From assembly GCA_019636235.1 (NCBI GenBank), contig JAHBXW010000018.1, forward strand, positions 39,500-103,499: DNA of 64,000 nucleotides, given 5' to 3'. The first letter of the stretch is position 1. Each line of letters opens with the position of its first letter. A program made the position numbers and the translations under genes. The notes under the pieces are model-generated. The model ran no database searches, had not been told where the DNA came from, and saw only the letters and a program-made list of their open reading frames with translations. This DNA comes from Planctomyces sp. (lineage in GTDB: Bacteria > Planctomycetota > Planctomycetia > Planctomycetales > Planctomycetaceae). Positions 26,038 to 35,167 of this stretch are shown in pieces.

Positions 26038-26435
26038 GTCCGCTTGAACGCCTGCTGGGTGTCGATCACGTAGTCCTCGATGAATGCCTCATCGAAGTCG
26101 TAGGCGTGGGCGAAATCGCTGAGCTGGTCGCGATCGGTCTTCTTCATCTCGCCGCGGTCGATGAGCTCGAACACGATCCGGCCGACGTCGTCCGTCGTGC
26201 GGATGCCCCAGCTGCGGAGGACCGTGCCGGCCAGCATGCCGAACGTCCGGCTGGCGTACTCCCGCAGGCCGGCCAGCAGCTCCTGTCCGGTGATATGCGC
26301 CGATTCGTCGTCGGCGCTCTGCGGACGGGGGCGATTCAGGCGCTGCTGCGAAAAATGCAGGGCTTCCACGACGAATCGATAGGCGTCGTCGTGGAACCGT
26401 TTCCGGGGGCCGGATCGAATGGCTGTCTTCTGCAT
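26034..26435 (-). CDS. Minf_1886 family protein
   Basis: This 133-residue protein matches a family restricted mainly to planctomycetes and verrucomicrobia (Minf_1886 type). Landmarks are RFHDDAYRFVVEALHF near residue 13, ITGQELLAGLREYASRTFG in the middle, and TTDDVGRIVFELIDRGEMKKT near residue 93, followed by DFDEAFI. The role is unknown. The start ATG 26435 was chosen because family similarity begins there, although the frame stays open upstream to 26750. The stop overlaps the start of the next gene (GTGA). There is no signal peptide, so it is cytoplasmic. Confidence 0.85.
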   Translation of the reverse strand: MQKTAIRSGPRKRFHDDAYRFVVEALHFSQQRLNRPRPQSADDESAHITGQELLAGLREYASRTFGMLAGTVLRSWGIRTTDDVGRIVFELIDRGEMKKTDRDQLSDFAHAYDFDEAFIEDYVIDTQQAFKRT

Positions 26436-26855
26436 CGTCGTCTCACAGGGTCTCATCAGCTCGCCGGGACAGCATGCAGCTCCGCCACAGCCGCTCAATT
26501 CTCGGTTCCGCTGAAGCATCCTATCCGAATGTCTCATTTTGAGTCGAGCAGTTTTAGGCCGGAAAGGCCAGCGAATCCTCCTGATTCCTGCGATCGGGAC
26601 GACCGCGCCGGGAATCTCCCCGACTTGACTCCCCGCGGAGCCCCGGCCGGGGTCCGCCGCCGCGGAACCGCCCGCACGACCCGCACAGCCCTCCCGTTCA
26701 CGGAGGCTCCGGGAATGACGATGCGATCGCCCCCGGGCAAGTTGCCGCACAGCGTCAAGCGGGAGCTACCGTTCCGAGAGATATTTTTCGCCCGCCTGCG
26801 TTCGCGTCCGGCACGGCCGCCGCGCGCTTCGCCCGGTAGTGAAAGGTTTGACACG

Positions 26856-28091
26856 ATGTCCATGCTCCTGGAAGCGCCCGCCGCCGCGGTCGTGCTCCCG
26901 GCTCCCGCCTTCGAGCAGGAGCGGACCGCGATCTCCGGGCACTCCCTCCGCGCCGCCTTCGCCTCCCAGGCGCCGCAATCGCAGGCCGCCCGGATCATGC
27001 TCGTCGACGACGAGCCCATCAACATCCGCGTCGCCCGCAAATACCTGCAGGACTCCGGCTACCGCGAATTCATCGCCGTCACCGATCCCACCATCGCGCT
27101 CGACGAGATGCTCCGGCACGTCCCCGACGTCGTCGTCCTCGACATCGTCATGCCGCGGCTGAACGGCATCGAACTCCTCAAGACCATCCGCCGCACGCCG
27201 GAACTCGTCCACATCCCGGTCCTGATCCTGACCGCCAGCTGCGAACGTCAGACCAAGCTGCAGGCCCTCGAAGCCGGCGCCACCGACTTCCTCGAAAAGC
27301 CCGTCGACCCCGCCGAGCTTCTGCCCCGCGTCCGCAATGCGCTGTGGATCAAGGCCCATCACGACATGCTCGAACGTCACGCCGAGCAGCTCGAGGCCGC
27401 CGTCCGCCGCCGCACTGACGAACTCGCCGCCTCGCGCCTCGAAGTCGTCCAGTGCCTGGCCCGCGCCGCGGAATTCCGCGACGACAACACCGGTCGGCAC
27501 GTCGTCCGCGTCGGCCGCTACGCCGGCATCATCGGCAAGAAACTCGGCCTCCCGGACGACTACGTCCAGCTCCTGGAACTCGCCGCCCAACTGCACGACG
27601 TCGGCAAGATCGGCATCCCCGACGAGGTGCTCCTCAAGGCCGGATCGCTGTCCCCCGAGGAATTCGACGTCATCCAGCGGCATTGCGGGTACGGCAAACG
27701 CGTCTTCGAACGCATGACCGAGCAGGACCGGCTGATGCTCCAGCAGCACTCCACGCTCGGGGCGCAGATGCTCGACTGCACGACATCGCCGCTGATCCAG
27801 ATCGCCGCGCGGACGGCCCTCACGCATCACGAACGCTGGGACGGCGCCGGATACCCGCTGGGCCTGGCCGGCGAGGACATCCCGCTGGAAGGCCGCATCA
27901 CGGCTGTGGCGGACGTGTTCGACGCCCTCAGCAGCCGCCGCCCCTACAAGCCCGCGTTTCCGCTCGCCAAGTGCTTCCAGATCCTCGAGGAAGGCCGGGG
28001 CAAGCACTTCGACCCGAAAGTCCTGGACGCGTTCTTCCTGGCCCGCGAAGAGATCATTCGCGTGCAGCTGGAATACGCGGACGTCGAGTAA
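26856..28091 (+). CDS. response regulator with HD-GYP domain (c-di-GMP phosphodiesterase)
   Basis: This 411-residue protein has an N-terminal tail, a receiver domain (about residues 46-165) with acidic pocket D51/D52, phosphorylation site D96 (VVLDIVMP) and Lys148, a helical linker and an HD-GYP domain (about 200-390). HD at 247-248 and HHERWDGAGYP at 324-334 match the complete HD and GYP signatures, so c-di-GMP (or cGAMP) hydrolysis is expected. The receiver implies control by an unlinked sensor kinase. ATG 26856 with AAAGG upstream is the natural start. Fifty-three bases later begins a GGDEF protein on the same strand. Confidence 0.92.
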   Translation: MSMLLEAPAAAVVLPAPAFEQERTAISGHSLRAAFASQAPQSQAARIMLVDDEPINIRVARKYLQDSGYREFIAVTDPTIALDEMLRHVPDVVVLDIVMPRLNGIELLKTIRRTPELVHIPVLILTASCERQTKLQALEAGATDFLEKPVDPAELLPRVRNALWIKAHHDMLERHAEQLEAAVRRRTDELAASRLEVVQCLARAAEFRDDNTGRHVVRVGRYAGIIGKKLGLPDDYVQLLELAAQLHDVGKIGIPDEVLLKAGSLSPEEFDVIQRHCGYGKRVFERMTEQDRLMLQQHSTLGAQMLDCTTSPLIQIAARTALTHHERWDGAGYPLGLAGEDIPLEGRITAVADVFDALSSRRPYKPAFPLAKCFQILEEGRGKHFDPKVLDAFFLAREEIIRVQLEYADVE

Positions 28092-28144
28092 CGACTGACT
28101 TCGGAAGACCCAGGTCCCCCTTCGTGGAACTCTCGATCGATCCC

Positions 28145-29224
28145 ATGGACGCATCGTGCCCGCCACTGACGACCGCCGCCGCGCTGCTGGGACGCCGCGC
28201 GACGCTGGACGTTCACAGCCCCAGGGCTGATCAGCCGGTCGTGCTCCCCTGCCGCATGCTGCTGCATGAGGCGCTCGAGCAATACGACCTGGCCGCGCAC
28301 CCGTATTACCTGGTCGTCGACGACGCCGGCATGCTGGTCGGCGTGTTGGCCCCCGAGGAAATCGCCGCGCGCATCGGCTGCTGGAACGACACCGAGCGGA
28401 AACGCTGGGCCGACATGCCCGTCGAAGGCCTGCTCCGCACCCGCATCGAACCCGGCCACTTCCTCGACCAGTCCGGCGAATCGGACCAGTGGACGGCCGG
28501 CACGCCCATTCCCTGCACCATCCTCGGCGAACGCGGCAAAGTCGTCGCCGTGCTGACCTCCGACGATCTGCTCATCAGCTGGCGGGCCGCGGAATCGACC
28601 CTCCGGGCCGCGCTCGTCGACGCGGTCACCCAGCTTCCCAACCGGCTCGTCTTTCATCAGCGGCTGCTCGAAGAGATCGTCCGCGCCCAGCGGCTGGGGC
28701 ATTCCGTCGGCGTCATCCTCATCGACGTCGACCACTTCAAGCAGATCAACGACCTGCACGGGCACCCCGCGGGGGACCTGGTGCTGCAGGCCGTGGCCCG
28801 CTGCCTGCAGTCGACAATGCGTTCTTACGATCACGTCGCCCGGTTCGGCGGAGATGAGTTCGCGGTCGTCTGCTGCGGCTGCCGGCCGGACGAAATCAAC
28901 CTGCCGCTGCAGCGGCTGCAGCAGGGCATCCGCGAGCTGCAGAAGAACCATTCCGCCGCGTTCGCGAACGTCAGCGTGTCAATCGGCGCGGCCGTGACGC
29001 ACGACGCCCGCTCGATCGGCGAGGCCGACATGCTGATCGACGCCGCCGACCAGTGCCTTTACCGAGCCAAGGGCGCCGGGCGGAACTGCGCGTACAAGCG
29101 GGAGGCCCTGCAGGGGCCGATTGAAGCCTCGGAGATCCTGCCGATCAGCCGCGATCACGGAAACGAACGGCCGGCCGCCGGCCCCGCCGGAGACATCCGG
29201 CAGGTCCAGCACGCCGCCGGCTGA
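28145..29224 (+). CDS. GGDEF diguanylate cyclase with N-terminal CBS-like domain
   Basis: This 359-residue protein has an N-terminal region (about residues 36-145) with two CBS-like units (MLLHEALEQYDL ... LVVDDAGMLVGVLAPEEI, and IPCTILGERGKVVAVLTSDDLL). A GGDEF domain follows (about 155-325). The active site GGDEF is intact at 235-239, and an I-site RSYD lies at 226-229, five residues upstream, so product inhibition is expected. The enzyme makes c-di-GMP from two GTP. The start could also be the GTG at 28124 in the same frame. It is downstream of an HD-GYP phosphodiesterase, giving an opposed pair. Confidence 0.9.
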   Translation: MDASCPPLTTAAALLGRRATLDVHSPRADQPVVLPCRMLLHEALEQYDLAAHPYYLVVDDAGMLVGVLAPEEIAARIGCWNDTERKRWADMPVEGLLRTRIEPGHFLDQSGESDQWTAGTPIPCTILGERGKVVAVLTSDDLLISWRAAESTLRAALVDAVTQLPNRLVFHQRLLEEIVRAQRLGHSVGVILIDVDHFKQINDLHGHPAGDLVLQAVARCLQSTMRSYDHVARFGGDEFAVVCCGCRPDEINLPLQRLQQGIRELQKNHSAAFANVSVSIGAAVTHDARSIGEADMLIDAADQCLYRAKGAGRNCAYKREALQGPIEASEILPISRDHGNERPAAGPAGDIRQVQHAAG

Positions 29225-29231
29225 TTCCGAA

Positions 29232-30941
29232 TCACACCGCGCTCAGGGCCTCGGCCTCTTCCACCACGCCCAGCGGCTCGCCGTTCGTCAGGATCGACTC
29301 CACGAACCCGCGGAGATGCGTCGCCCGCGTCTGCTGCTGCAGCTTCCGCAGCGCCTTCGACTCGATCTGCCGGATCCGCTCGCGGGTCACTTTGAAGATG
29401 CGGCCGGTCTCTTCCAGCGTGTAGCTGTACCCGTCCCCCAGGCCGTAGCGAAGCTTGATGATCTCCCGCTCGCGGTAGGTCAGGCTTTTGAGGACGTGGT
29501 TGATCTTGTCCCGCAGCATCTGGTGCATCGCGGAATCGGCCGGCGTGTTCTCCGTCGTGTCCTCGAGGAAGTCGCCGTAGCTGGAGTCCTCGCTTTCCCC
29601 GACGGGGGTGTCCAGCGAAATCGGGTGCTTCCAGGTCTTCATGATCCGCTCCGTCTCCTCGACGGACAGTCCGACCGCGGCGGCGAGTTCCTCGGTGGTC
29701 GGCTCGCGGCCGGTCTTCTGGCGGATCTCTTCGCTTTTGGCCTTGAGCGTCGAGATGCTCTGGAACATGTGGACCGGGATGCGGATCGTCCGGGCGTGGT
29801 CGGCCACGGCCCGGGTGATGGCCTGCCGAATCCACCATGTGGCGTACGTCGAGAACTTGTAGCCCCGGCGGTATTCGTACTTTTCGACGCCCCGCATCAG
29901 GCCGGCGTTCCCCTCCTGGATCAGGTCCAGGAAGCTCAGGCCGCGGTTGCGGTACTTCTTGGCGATCGACACGACCAGCCGCAGGTTGCCTCCCGACAGC
30001 TGCTGCTTGGCGTCGGTCCAGGCGTCAAAGCGGTCGCGGATCGACGACATGCGGGCGCGGAACTCGGCCGACGTCTCGCAGGTCAGTTCGACCAGCTCGG
30101 CCATCTCCTGCTGCATCGCGGCGACGTCGCGGGCGGCCGAGGGCCGGTTCTTCAGATGGGCGATGTCCTTTTCGAGCTCCGCCATCCGCTCGCCGATCTG
30201 CTGCATCCGCTTGTAGATCGGCGTCAGGCGGTGCGTGCGGACCGAGAGTTCCTCGGCGAGCGTGCACAGCTTGCGGCGGCGGATCACCATCCGACGACGG
30301 GCCGCTTCGCGGTCCTTCTTCGGCAGGCTGTCTTCGCGGCTCAGGTCGAAGTCCTTGCGGTTCTCCGCCAGCAGGTGCTTCAGCGTCGGCAGGTTGTGAG
30401 GCATCCGCCCCAGAATCTGGTCCTTGTGCGTGTTTTCGGTGTCCGACGTCCGCAGCGTCCGCTCGAACGGCAGCTCGCCCGACTGCACCTTTTCGAGGAT
30501 CTCGATCGCCGTGGCCAGCGCGAAGTCCGATTCCATCAGCGCCCGGCGGTAGCGCTTCCGCGTGATCTCGATCTGCTTCGCCAGGAAAATTTCGTCGTCC
30601 CGCGACAACAGCGGGATGTTGCCCATCTGGCTGAGGTACATGCGGATCGGATCCCGGGACGACATTGGCGTCTCAGGCTCGATCAGGCCGCGGGTGATGT
30701 CCGGGCTCTCGATATGGTGCGACTGCTGCTCCTGCCGGATCTTGTCGGCGATCGTTCGCGGCGCCGCGGGATCGTTGATCAGCGGCAGCGTCAGTTCCTC
30801 GAGCGCCAGGATGATCTGATCGATGAGCGAGGCCTCGCCCCCTTCATCCGGCAGGAACTTGTGAACCATCTGGTAAGTGAGGAAGCCGCGTTCCCTGGCC
30901 TGTTCCATCAACGACTTCAATCCCTCGTCCAGTCGATGCAC
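29232..30941 (-). CDS. rpoD: RNA polymerase primary sigma factor RpoD
   Basis: This 569-residue protein is a group 1 sigma factor. Visible parts are region 1.1-like N-terminus (residues 1-60), region 1.2 with [11 protein letters not shown] (about 97-107), a non-conserved Glu/Arg-rich insert, regions 2.1-2.4 ([50 protein letters not shown]), region 3 and region 4 with the HTH ([24 protein letters not shown]) near the end. It recognises the -10 and -35 elements of housekeeping promoters. The long upstream region (30942-31571) holds a hairpin and a possible promoter. It ends seven bases from the stop of the convergent GGDEF gene. Confidence 0.95.
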   Translation of the reverse strand: MHRLDEGLKSLMEQARERGFLTYQMVHKFLPDEGGEASLIDQIILALEELTLPLINDPAAPRTIADKIRQEQQSHHIESPDITRGLIEPETPMSSRDPIRMYLSQMGNIPLLSRDDEIFLAKQIEITRKRYRRALMESDFALATAIEILEKVQSGELPFERTLRTSDTENTHKDQILGRMPHNLPTLKHLLAENRKDFDLSREDSLPKKDREAARRRMVIRRRKLCTLAEELSVRTHRLTPIYKRMQQIGERMAELEKDIAHLKNRPSAARDVAAMQQEMAELVELTCETSAEFRARMSSIRDRFDAWTDAKQQLSGGNLRLVVSIAKKYRNRGLSFLDLIQEGNAGLMRGVEKYEYRRGYKFSTYATWWIRQAITRAVADHARTIRIPVHMFQSISTLKAKSEEIRQKTGREPTTEELAAAVGLSVEETERIMKTWKHPISLDTPVGESEDSSYGDFLEDTTENTPADSAMHQMLRDKINHVLKSLTYREREIIKLRYGLGDGYSYTLEETGRIFKVTRERIRQIESKALRKLQQQTRATHLRGFVESILTNGEPLGVVEEAEALSAV

Positions 30942-31323
30942 GTTTCAAACTCCTCGCAAGTCTCACTGAATAACCACGTCGTCCGCGACAAGGGCCGCCG
31001 CGTCCCGCCCGCCAATCGCCTTGGGGCTCCGCCCGTCCGGCGCGAACGAGCAATCGACTTTTCCACCCGCCCTCAAAACACAAACGCCAAATCCGAAACG
31101 CTGATCCGCAAACTGGTCCGGTCCTCGAACACGCGCTCCTGGAACGCCGTCCCCCCCGTGAGTCCGCCGCTCCCTCATGCGACGAACGAACAGGCCCCGT
31201 GTCACGGCCGCTCAAGCCGTCGATGAACTCTCCCCCGATCCCTTCGTTGGAACATCCTGTCCCCGAAGACGAGCGCTGTGGCCAGCGAGCCTCGGCAAGC
31301 AGGTTTCGGGAACCAGCATCCAT

Positions 31324-31413
31324 TCACTCCCCGAAGAACCGCAGCAGTGCATCGAACAGAGTCGTGGGCATCTCGCCGCTCCGCCGTGATCTCGCAAGTC
31401 GTTGCAATGTCAT
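31324..31413 (-). CDS. possible 29-residue leader peptide or small protein
   Basis: An ATG at 31413 opens a short frame ending in TGA, encoding a peptide with a basic N-terminal half (LQRLARSRRSG) and an amphipathic hydrophobic C-terminal half (LFDALLRFFGE). It begins about 40 bases downstream of a possible promoter and lies upstream of rpoD on the same strand. GAAAG upstream is a weak ribosome-binding site. Small size and lack of comparison make this speculative. Confidence 0.25.
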   Translation of the reverse strand: MTLQRLARSRRSGEMPTTLFDALLRFFGE

Positions 31414-31456
31414 GGCTTTCAACAGCGAACCCTCTGCTCCCCCCGTTCGCGAAGCC

Positions 31457-31484
31457 ATCCTAACACGATTCCCCTGACCGTCCA
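31457..31484 (-). promoter_or_regulatory. possible promoter of the rpoD leader
   Basis: On the minus strand TGGACG (31484-31479) and TAGGAT (31462-31457) are separated by 16 bases, a spacing typical of sigma-70 promoters. The -35-like element lies inside the inverted repeat at 31472-31507. Confidence 0.3.
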
Positions 31485-31507
31485 CGATCTTTTTTAACGG
31501 GTCAGGG
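31472..31507. repeat. inverted repeat with T6 in the loop
   Basis: CCCTGACC (31472-31479) pairs perfectly with GGTCAGGG (31500-31507). Two further base pairs continue inside with a bulge, and the loop contains TTTTTT. It lies 65-100 bases after the stop of the upstream minus-strand gene and could be a terminator without T tail or an operator overlapping the promoter at 31457-31484. Confidence 0.5.
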
Positions 31508-31571
31508 AAATTCCGCTCGCGTCGACGTAACGTCTTCCCTCACTTATTCGTACGGCCATTCTCAAACGCCG

Positions 31572-33350
31572 TCAACGACCTTTCTGCCGCCTTCCCGAAG
31601 CTTCCCCAAACCGCCCCTCCCCGTCACGCCGCAAATACACATCCACGCCCCCGATCCCTCCCTCGAAAATCCGCTCGTACACAAACCCGCCCCCCGCCAG
31701 TTCCACGCCACCGTCCGGAACACGCTGCCGATCCACGGCCAAGGCCGTCGCTCCCGCCAAACCCAGCCGCTCCACCGAAGAGGCGTCCGGAAACGTCTGC
31801 ACGCCTTCTCGCAGCTCGCGATACGAGTCCGGAAAGTACCCCGAATAGCCGTTCAACAGCGCCCGCCCGTGATGCCGCTGGTGAAACATCCACCACGTCT
31901 CCGTCTCGAAGTCCGCGACGTCCAGCCTCACGGGAAACGGCAGGCACGCCAGCAACGCGTCCGGCGGAGTCCGCTCGCGCACCGCATCCACCCACGTCCA
32001 GCCCCTGGCCCGGGATGGCAGAGCCAGCAGCCGTTGCGGCAGCGGCCAGCACTCAACGCAGCCCAACACGATCGCGACGGCCGCAACCATCCGGCGCGCC
32101 GGAAAACGCCGTCTCGCCGAATCCGGGTCGGAGGTCACGTCTGATCTCTCACGGAACCCGCCGACGAGCGCGTCGATCCCTCCCGCCGCCAGCCACGCCA
32201 CCCCCAGCTGCGCGAACAGGCCGAACCGGAACACGTTCCGCACATGCTCGAACCCCGGCACGCCGCTCCGCAGCCACTCCCACGGGACCGCCGAACCGAT
32301 CCGAAAGTTCGGTCCCATCGCCAGCAGCGCCGCGGCGCACGTCCACGTCAGTGCGAACAGCGTCCACCGCCGTCGTCCCGCCCGTCCAAGTCCGACAACA
32401 GCCCCGATGGCTGCCAGGACGCATTTCACCCACCCCGGAGACGCCGGCCAACGACCCTGCGGCGACATTCCAATCCACCGCTCCACGGGCAGCGGCGAAT
32501 GAAATGTCGTCGCCAAATCTCCCGCCTGCAGAGACAATTGCTGGTCCCACTCCGGGCCGCGCTGGAACCGCTCGGCACGCAGCAACCGGTACTGGGACAC
32601 GGCCCCCGGCCCGATCAGCACCGACGCGACCGCCACCCCGGCCGTCAGCGACCGCCAGAACTCGCGGCTCCGACATTTGGAAGCGATCAGCCAACCCCCG
32701 GATGCCGCCAACAGCACCGCAAAGAACAGGGCATGGTGGCAGCACGTGAACCACGAGACGGCCAGCGCCAGTCCCAGACCTGCCCCGCGGCCCAGCGTCG
32801 GTCGCTCCACGAGCCGGATCATCGCGAGAATCGCCCACGCTTCACCGAACAAAGGGATCAGTTGCAGAACCCCCAGCTGCCAGTGCGTAAACGGCAGCCA
32901 CTGGACGAACAGCCCGCCGCCGATCGCGGCCGGTTCCCCCAGCCCCGCCCGCCGCAGCAACTGGCGCGTCGCGACTCCATTCAACCACAGCGCCAGCAAC
33001 AGGTAGATGTTGAAGCCCAGCGCCGGCGGCGCGCCCAGACACTGCAGCGGCGCCACGAGCATCGTCGCCGGCTGCGGCTCGGAAAGCGCGAACGCAGCGG
33101 GATGCGGCGCGAAGATCGGAGCATCCCAGTAGCCGCGTGCGTCGGCCGCCGGCCACGCACCGTTCCACCAGATCGTCCACAGGTTGAACAGCGGCACGGT
33201 CGCGGCCGGTTCGGTTCCCCGCGGGATCGACCGACCCATGTGGAGCGCCAGCGGCCATGTCGCCAGGAGAGCCGAGGCCAGAAACAGCGCTCCCGCGCCC
33301 GCCCGCCACAGGCGGTTCCCGTGGCGGCGGATTTCGACCGGCGATGACAT
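31572..33350 (-). CDS. polytopic membrane protein, GT-C-like, unknown
   Basis: This 592-residue protein has about 10-12 membrane segments in the first two thirds (from residue about 15 to 410) and a soluble C-terminal part. The first extracytoplasmic loop (TVPLFNLWTIWWNG, DAPIFAPHPAAFALSEPQ) and the late loop VPGFEHVRNVFRFGLFAQLGVAWLA resemble membrane proteins of the GT-C glycosyltransferase group (YfhO- and ArnT-like), but no catalytic Asp/Glu pair can be confirmed. The start ATG 33350 is chosen over TTG 33371, with AGG upstream at about 7 bases. The function is unclear, and lipid-linked sugar transfer at the cell surface is possible. It is the only gene of its transcript unless it continues into the rpoD leader. 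Confidence 0.7.
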   Translation of the reverse strand: MSSPVEIRRHGNRLWRAGAGALFLASALLATWPLALHMGRSIPRGTEPAATVPLFNLWTIWWNGAWPAADARGYWDAPIFAPHPAAFALSEPQPATMLVAPLQCLGAPPALGFNIYLLLALWLNGVATRQLLRRAGLGEPAAIGGGLFVQWLPFTHWQLGVLQLIPLFGEAWAILAMIRLVERPTLGRGAGLGLALAVSWFTCCHHALFFAVLLAASGGWLIASKCRSREFWRSLTAGVAVASVLIGPGAVSQYRLLRAERFQRGPEWDQQLSLQAGDLATTFHSPLPVERWIGMSPQGRWPASPGWVKCVLAAIGAVVGLGRAGRRRWTLFALTWTCAAALLAMGPNFRIGSAVPWEWLRSGVPGFEHVRNVFRFGLFAQLGVAWLAAGGIDALVGGFRERSDVTSDPDSARRRFPARRMVAAVAIVLGCVECWPLPQRLLALPSRARGWTWVDAVRERTPPDALLACLPFPVRLDVADFETETWWMFHQRHHGRALLNGYSGYFPDSYRELREGVQTFPDASSVERLGLAGATALAVDRQRVPDGGVELAGGGFVYERIFEGGIGGVDVYLRRDGEGRFGEASGRRQKGR

Positions 33351-33748
33351 TGCGACCTGCGGGGCTGGCAAACGAGCGCCATCATGCAGCCGCCGCGGCC
33401 GGAAGTCAGCCCTCGCGGCGCGTCCCAGGCGCCGGCGGGATGCCAGGGCCGTTCACGCGCAGACCGTCGCGCGCTGGAACGGCCGCTCCAGCCGCGCCGA
33501 TCTGAACGGCGATTTCTGCAAAAGTCCCCGTCCCGCGATAAGGTTCCGTTTATCCGCAGACCGCGAAAGTTCTCGCGCGGATGGCCCTAAACGTCCGCGG
33601 GCAGAGACATTGCGACGCCATGCAGCGCCACGTCGCCGATGGTCGCCCGGTTGTCTCGGGAACGCCATCCGAGAGACAACCCGCGTGACTCCGCCCGGCG
33701 TGCGATCCGCCGCGGCGCGGGTCCGCACTGTTGGCGATGAGGAATTGC
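33351..33748. other. 398-base divergent upstream region
   Basis: The region separates a minus-strand membrane-protein gene from a plus-strand outer-membrane-type gene. It holds the inverted repeat at 33649-33681 and a GAGGA ribosome-binding site near 33740. No other gene was recognised. Confidence 0.4.
33649..33681. repeat. inverted repeat in the leader of the outer-membrane-type gene
   Basis: GGTTGTCTC (33649-33657) pairs with GAGACAACC (33673-33681) around a 15-base loop. An alternative pairing TCTCGG/CCGAGA is also possible. It lies 68 bases before the start at 33749 and may shape the 5' leader. Confidence 0.45.
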
Positions 33749-34645
33749 ATGGACGGCGGCGGCGAGACTCACTTAACCCCAGGACGCCGGGCTCAGCGCA
33801 GCCTGCGAACAGCGGTCGCCTGCCTCATCGTCGGAATCTCCGCAGCAACCGCGATCGCTGAGCCGTCGGAACTGTTCGACGACTGGTTCTCTCGAAACCG
33901 GCCCGGGCTGGACGTCCTGGGCGCCGAATCCCTGAGTGCCGAGGACGATGCGCCGCGGATTCCCGAGCCGATGGTGTTCGATCTGGTGCGGCCGCTGGGC
34001 GCGAAGCAGGGGGAGGCGGAGGTCAACGTCCTGGCGTTGATTCCCCTCAATCGGCGAGTCGGAACGACGTCGATTCCCGGCCCGATCGGCATCGTCTCGC
34101 GCAACGGCCACGAAACGGAATGGGCGCCGGAAGTCGAGTTCGCTCTCTGGGACGGCGTCGCGTTCGAATTCGAGGTTCCGTTTGAAGGCAGCACGCTGGC
34201 CGCCTACAAGGCCGCCGCGCAGATCACATTCGGCACGGCCTTCGACAAGCGCTACATCCATGGCGCGCAGGGCATCCTGCTGTACGACACGCACTCGCGG
34301 AACTGGTCCCCCACGCTGCTGTACCTGGCGGGCATCGAGTTCGACGAGCACTTTTCGATGCTGGCGATGGCCGGTTTCCGGACCGAGTTCAACAACGACG
34401 AGGTCGCGGAGCGGACCGAGCGGCTGCTGAACGCCACGCTGTTCTACCACGTCAATGAGCAAGTGACGCTGGGGTTCGAGTCCGTCTTCGCCCACTCGCT
34501 GAGCGGCGCCTCCGACCTGCTGCTCATGCCGCAAGTGCACTGGGAGATCAACGACTACACGATGCTGCAGGCCGGCGTCGGCGTGAACATGAACCAGGAC
34601 TATTCCCTGCCGCAGGCCGGGCTGCGATTCATCGTGTCGTACTGA
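33749..34645 (+). CDS. outer-membrane beta-barrel-like secreted protein
   Basis: This 298-residue protein starts at ATG 33749, with AGGA at about 6 bases (a longer start at 33737 is possible). It has a signal sequence (about residues 15-38) that follows a basic RRAQRS stretch. The mature part alternates strands ending in aromatic residues (ALWDGVAFEFEVPFEG, LLYLAGIEFDEHFSMLAMAGFRTEFNNDE, LNATLFYHVNEQVTLGFESVF) and ends in RFIVSY. An alternating hydrophobic pattern with a C-terminal aromatic residue is typical of outer-membrane beta-barrels. It may be a porin-type or transporter outer-membrane protein, but the specific family is not recognised. Confidence 0.7.
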   Translation: MDGGGETHLTPGRRAQRSLRTAVACLIVGISAATAIAEPSELFDDWFSRNRPGLDVLGAESLSAEDDAPRIPEPMVFDLVRPLGAKQGEAEVNVLALIPLNRRVGTTSIPGPIGIVSRNGHETEWAPEVEFALWDGVAFEFEVPFEGSTLAAYKAAAQITFGTAFDKRYIHGAQGILLYDTHSRNWSPTLLYLAGIEFDEHFSMLAMAGFRTEFNNDEVAERTERLLNATLFYHVNEQVTLGFESVFAHSLSGASDLLLMPQVHWEINDYTMLQAGVGVNMNQDYSLPQAGLRFIVSY

Positions 34646-34651
34646 GCGGCA

Positions 34652-35038
34652 TCACCCGTCCCCCTGGGGCTCCGTCCAGTGCAGTCGCGGGATCCGGTCG
34701 TCCCGCAGCGACAGTCCCGCCGGATAATCACGCGCCGACAGCAGCTCCTGAAAGCACGCCTCCAGGTCGCGCATCAGCCGCCGCACGTCGAACAGGGTCG
34801 GCCGCTCCGCATGGGGCGCCAGATAGCCCACCGTCGAATCGTACATCTTCCGCGCGCCCCCCAGGTTCCCCTCAGAGAAATGGTGCAGCGCGACCGCGGC
34901 GTGGATCAGCCCCTGGTACAGCGACCGGTCCTCATCCAGCGTCTCCGACCAGACCTCTTCCAGCACGTCGTGGCAGGCGAAGAACTCCTTGTCGTTGAAC
35001 AGCCTCCGGGCCTCGTCGAGGCGAGCATCGGTCGTCAT
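34652..35038 (-). CDS. DUF309 family protein
   Basis: This 128-residue all-helical protein has the DUF309 core. It reads LDEARRLFNDKEFFACHDVLEEVWSET, with the conserved F-x-x-H-x-x-x-E-x-x-W motif at residues about 19-29, then LYQGLIHAAVALHHFSEGNLGGARKMY. The conserved His and Glu in the first and second helices could bind metal, but activity is unknown. ATG 35038 has an AGGA ribosome-binding site. It lies 6 bases from the stop of the convergent outer-membrane-type gene and is divergent from the endonuclease III gene. Confidence 0.88.
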   Translation of the reverse strand: MTTDARLDEARRLFNDKEFFACHDVLEEVWSETLDEDRSLYQGLIHAAVALHHFSEGNLGGARKMYDSTVGYLAPHAERPTLFDVRRLMRDLEACFQELLSARDYPAGLSLRDDRIPRLHWTEPQGDG

Positions 35039-35112
35039 CGGCAATTCCTGTTGACCATCGCCCCTCCGTCGCGACGCCGCGGGGACCGTTCGTGATCCCC
35101 CCCGGCGCACGG

Positions 35113-35118
35113 TATCAT
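35113..35118 (+). promoter_or_regulatory. possible -10 element of nth
   Basis: TATCAT occurs 50 bases before ATG 35168. The surrounding sequence is GC-rich. No -35 was recognised. Confidence 0.35.
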
Positions 35119-35167
35119 CCGCGCCCGCAATCCAACGCCGGCCAAGTCTAGGGGTGGTTTTCCAGAG

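Larger units (their letters stand above)
30942..31571. other. 630-base leader region of rpoD
   Basis: No large gene is present. Three items stand out: a hairpin at 31472-31507, a possible promoter on the minus strand (31457-31484) and a 29-codon open frame (31324-31413, minus). Together they suggest a long 5' leader for rpoD. Dispersed open frames on the plus strand look like chance frames. Confidence 0.4.
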
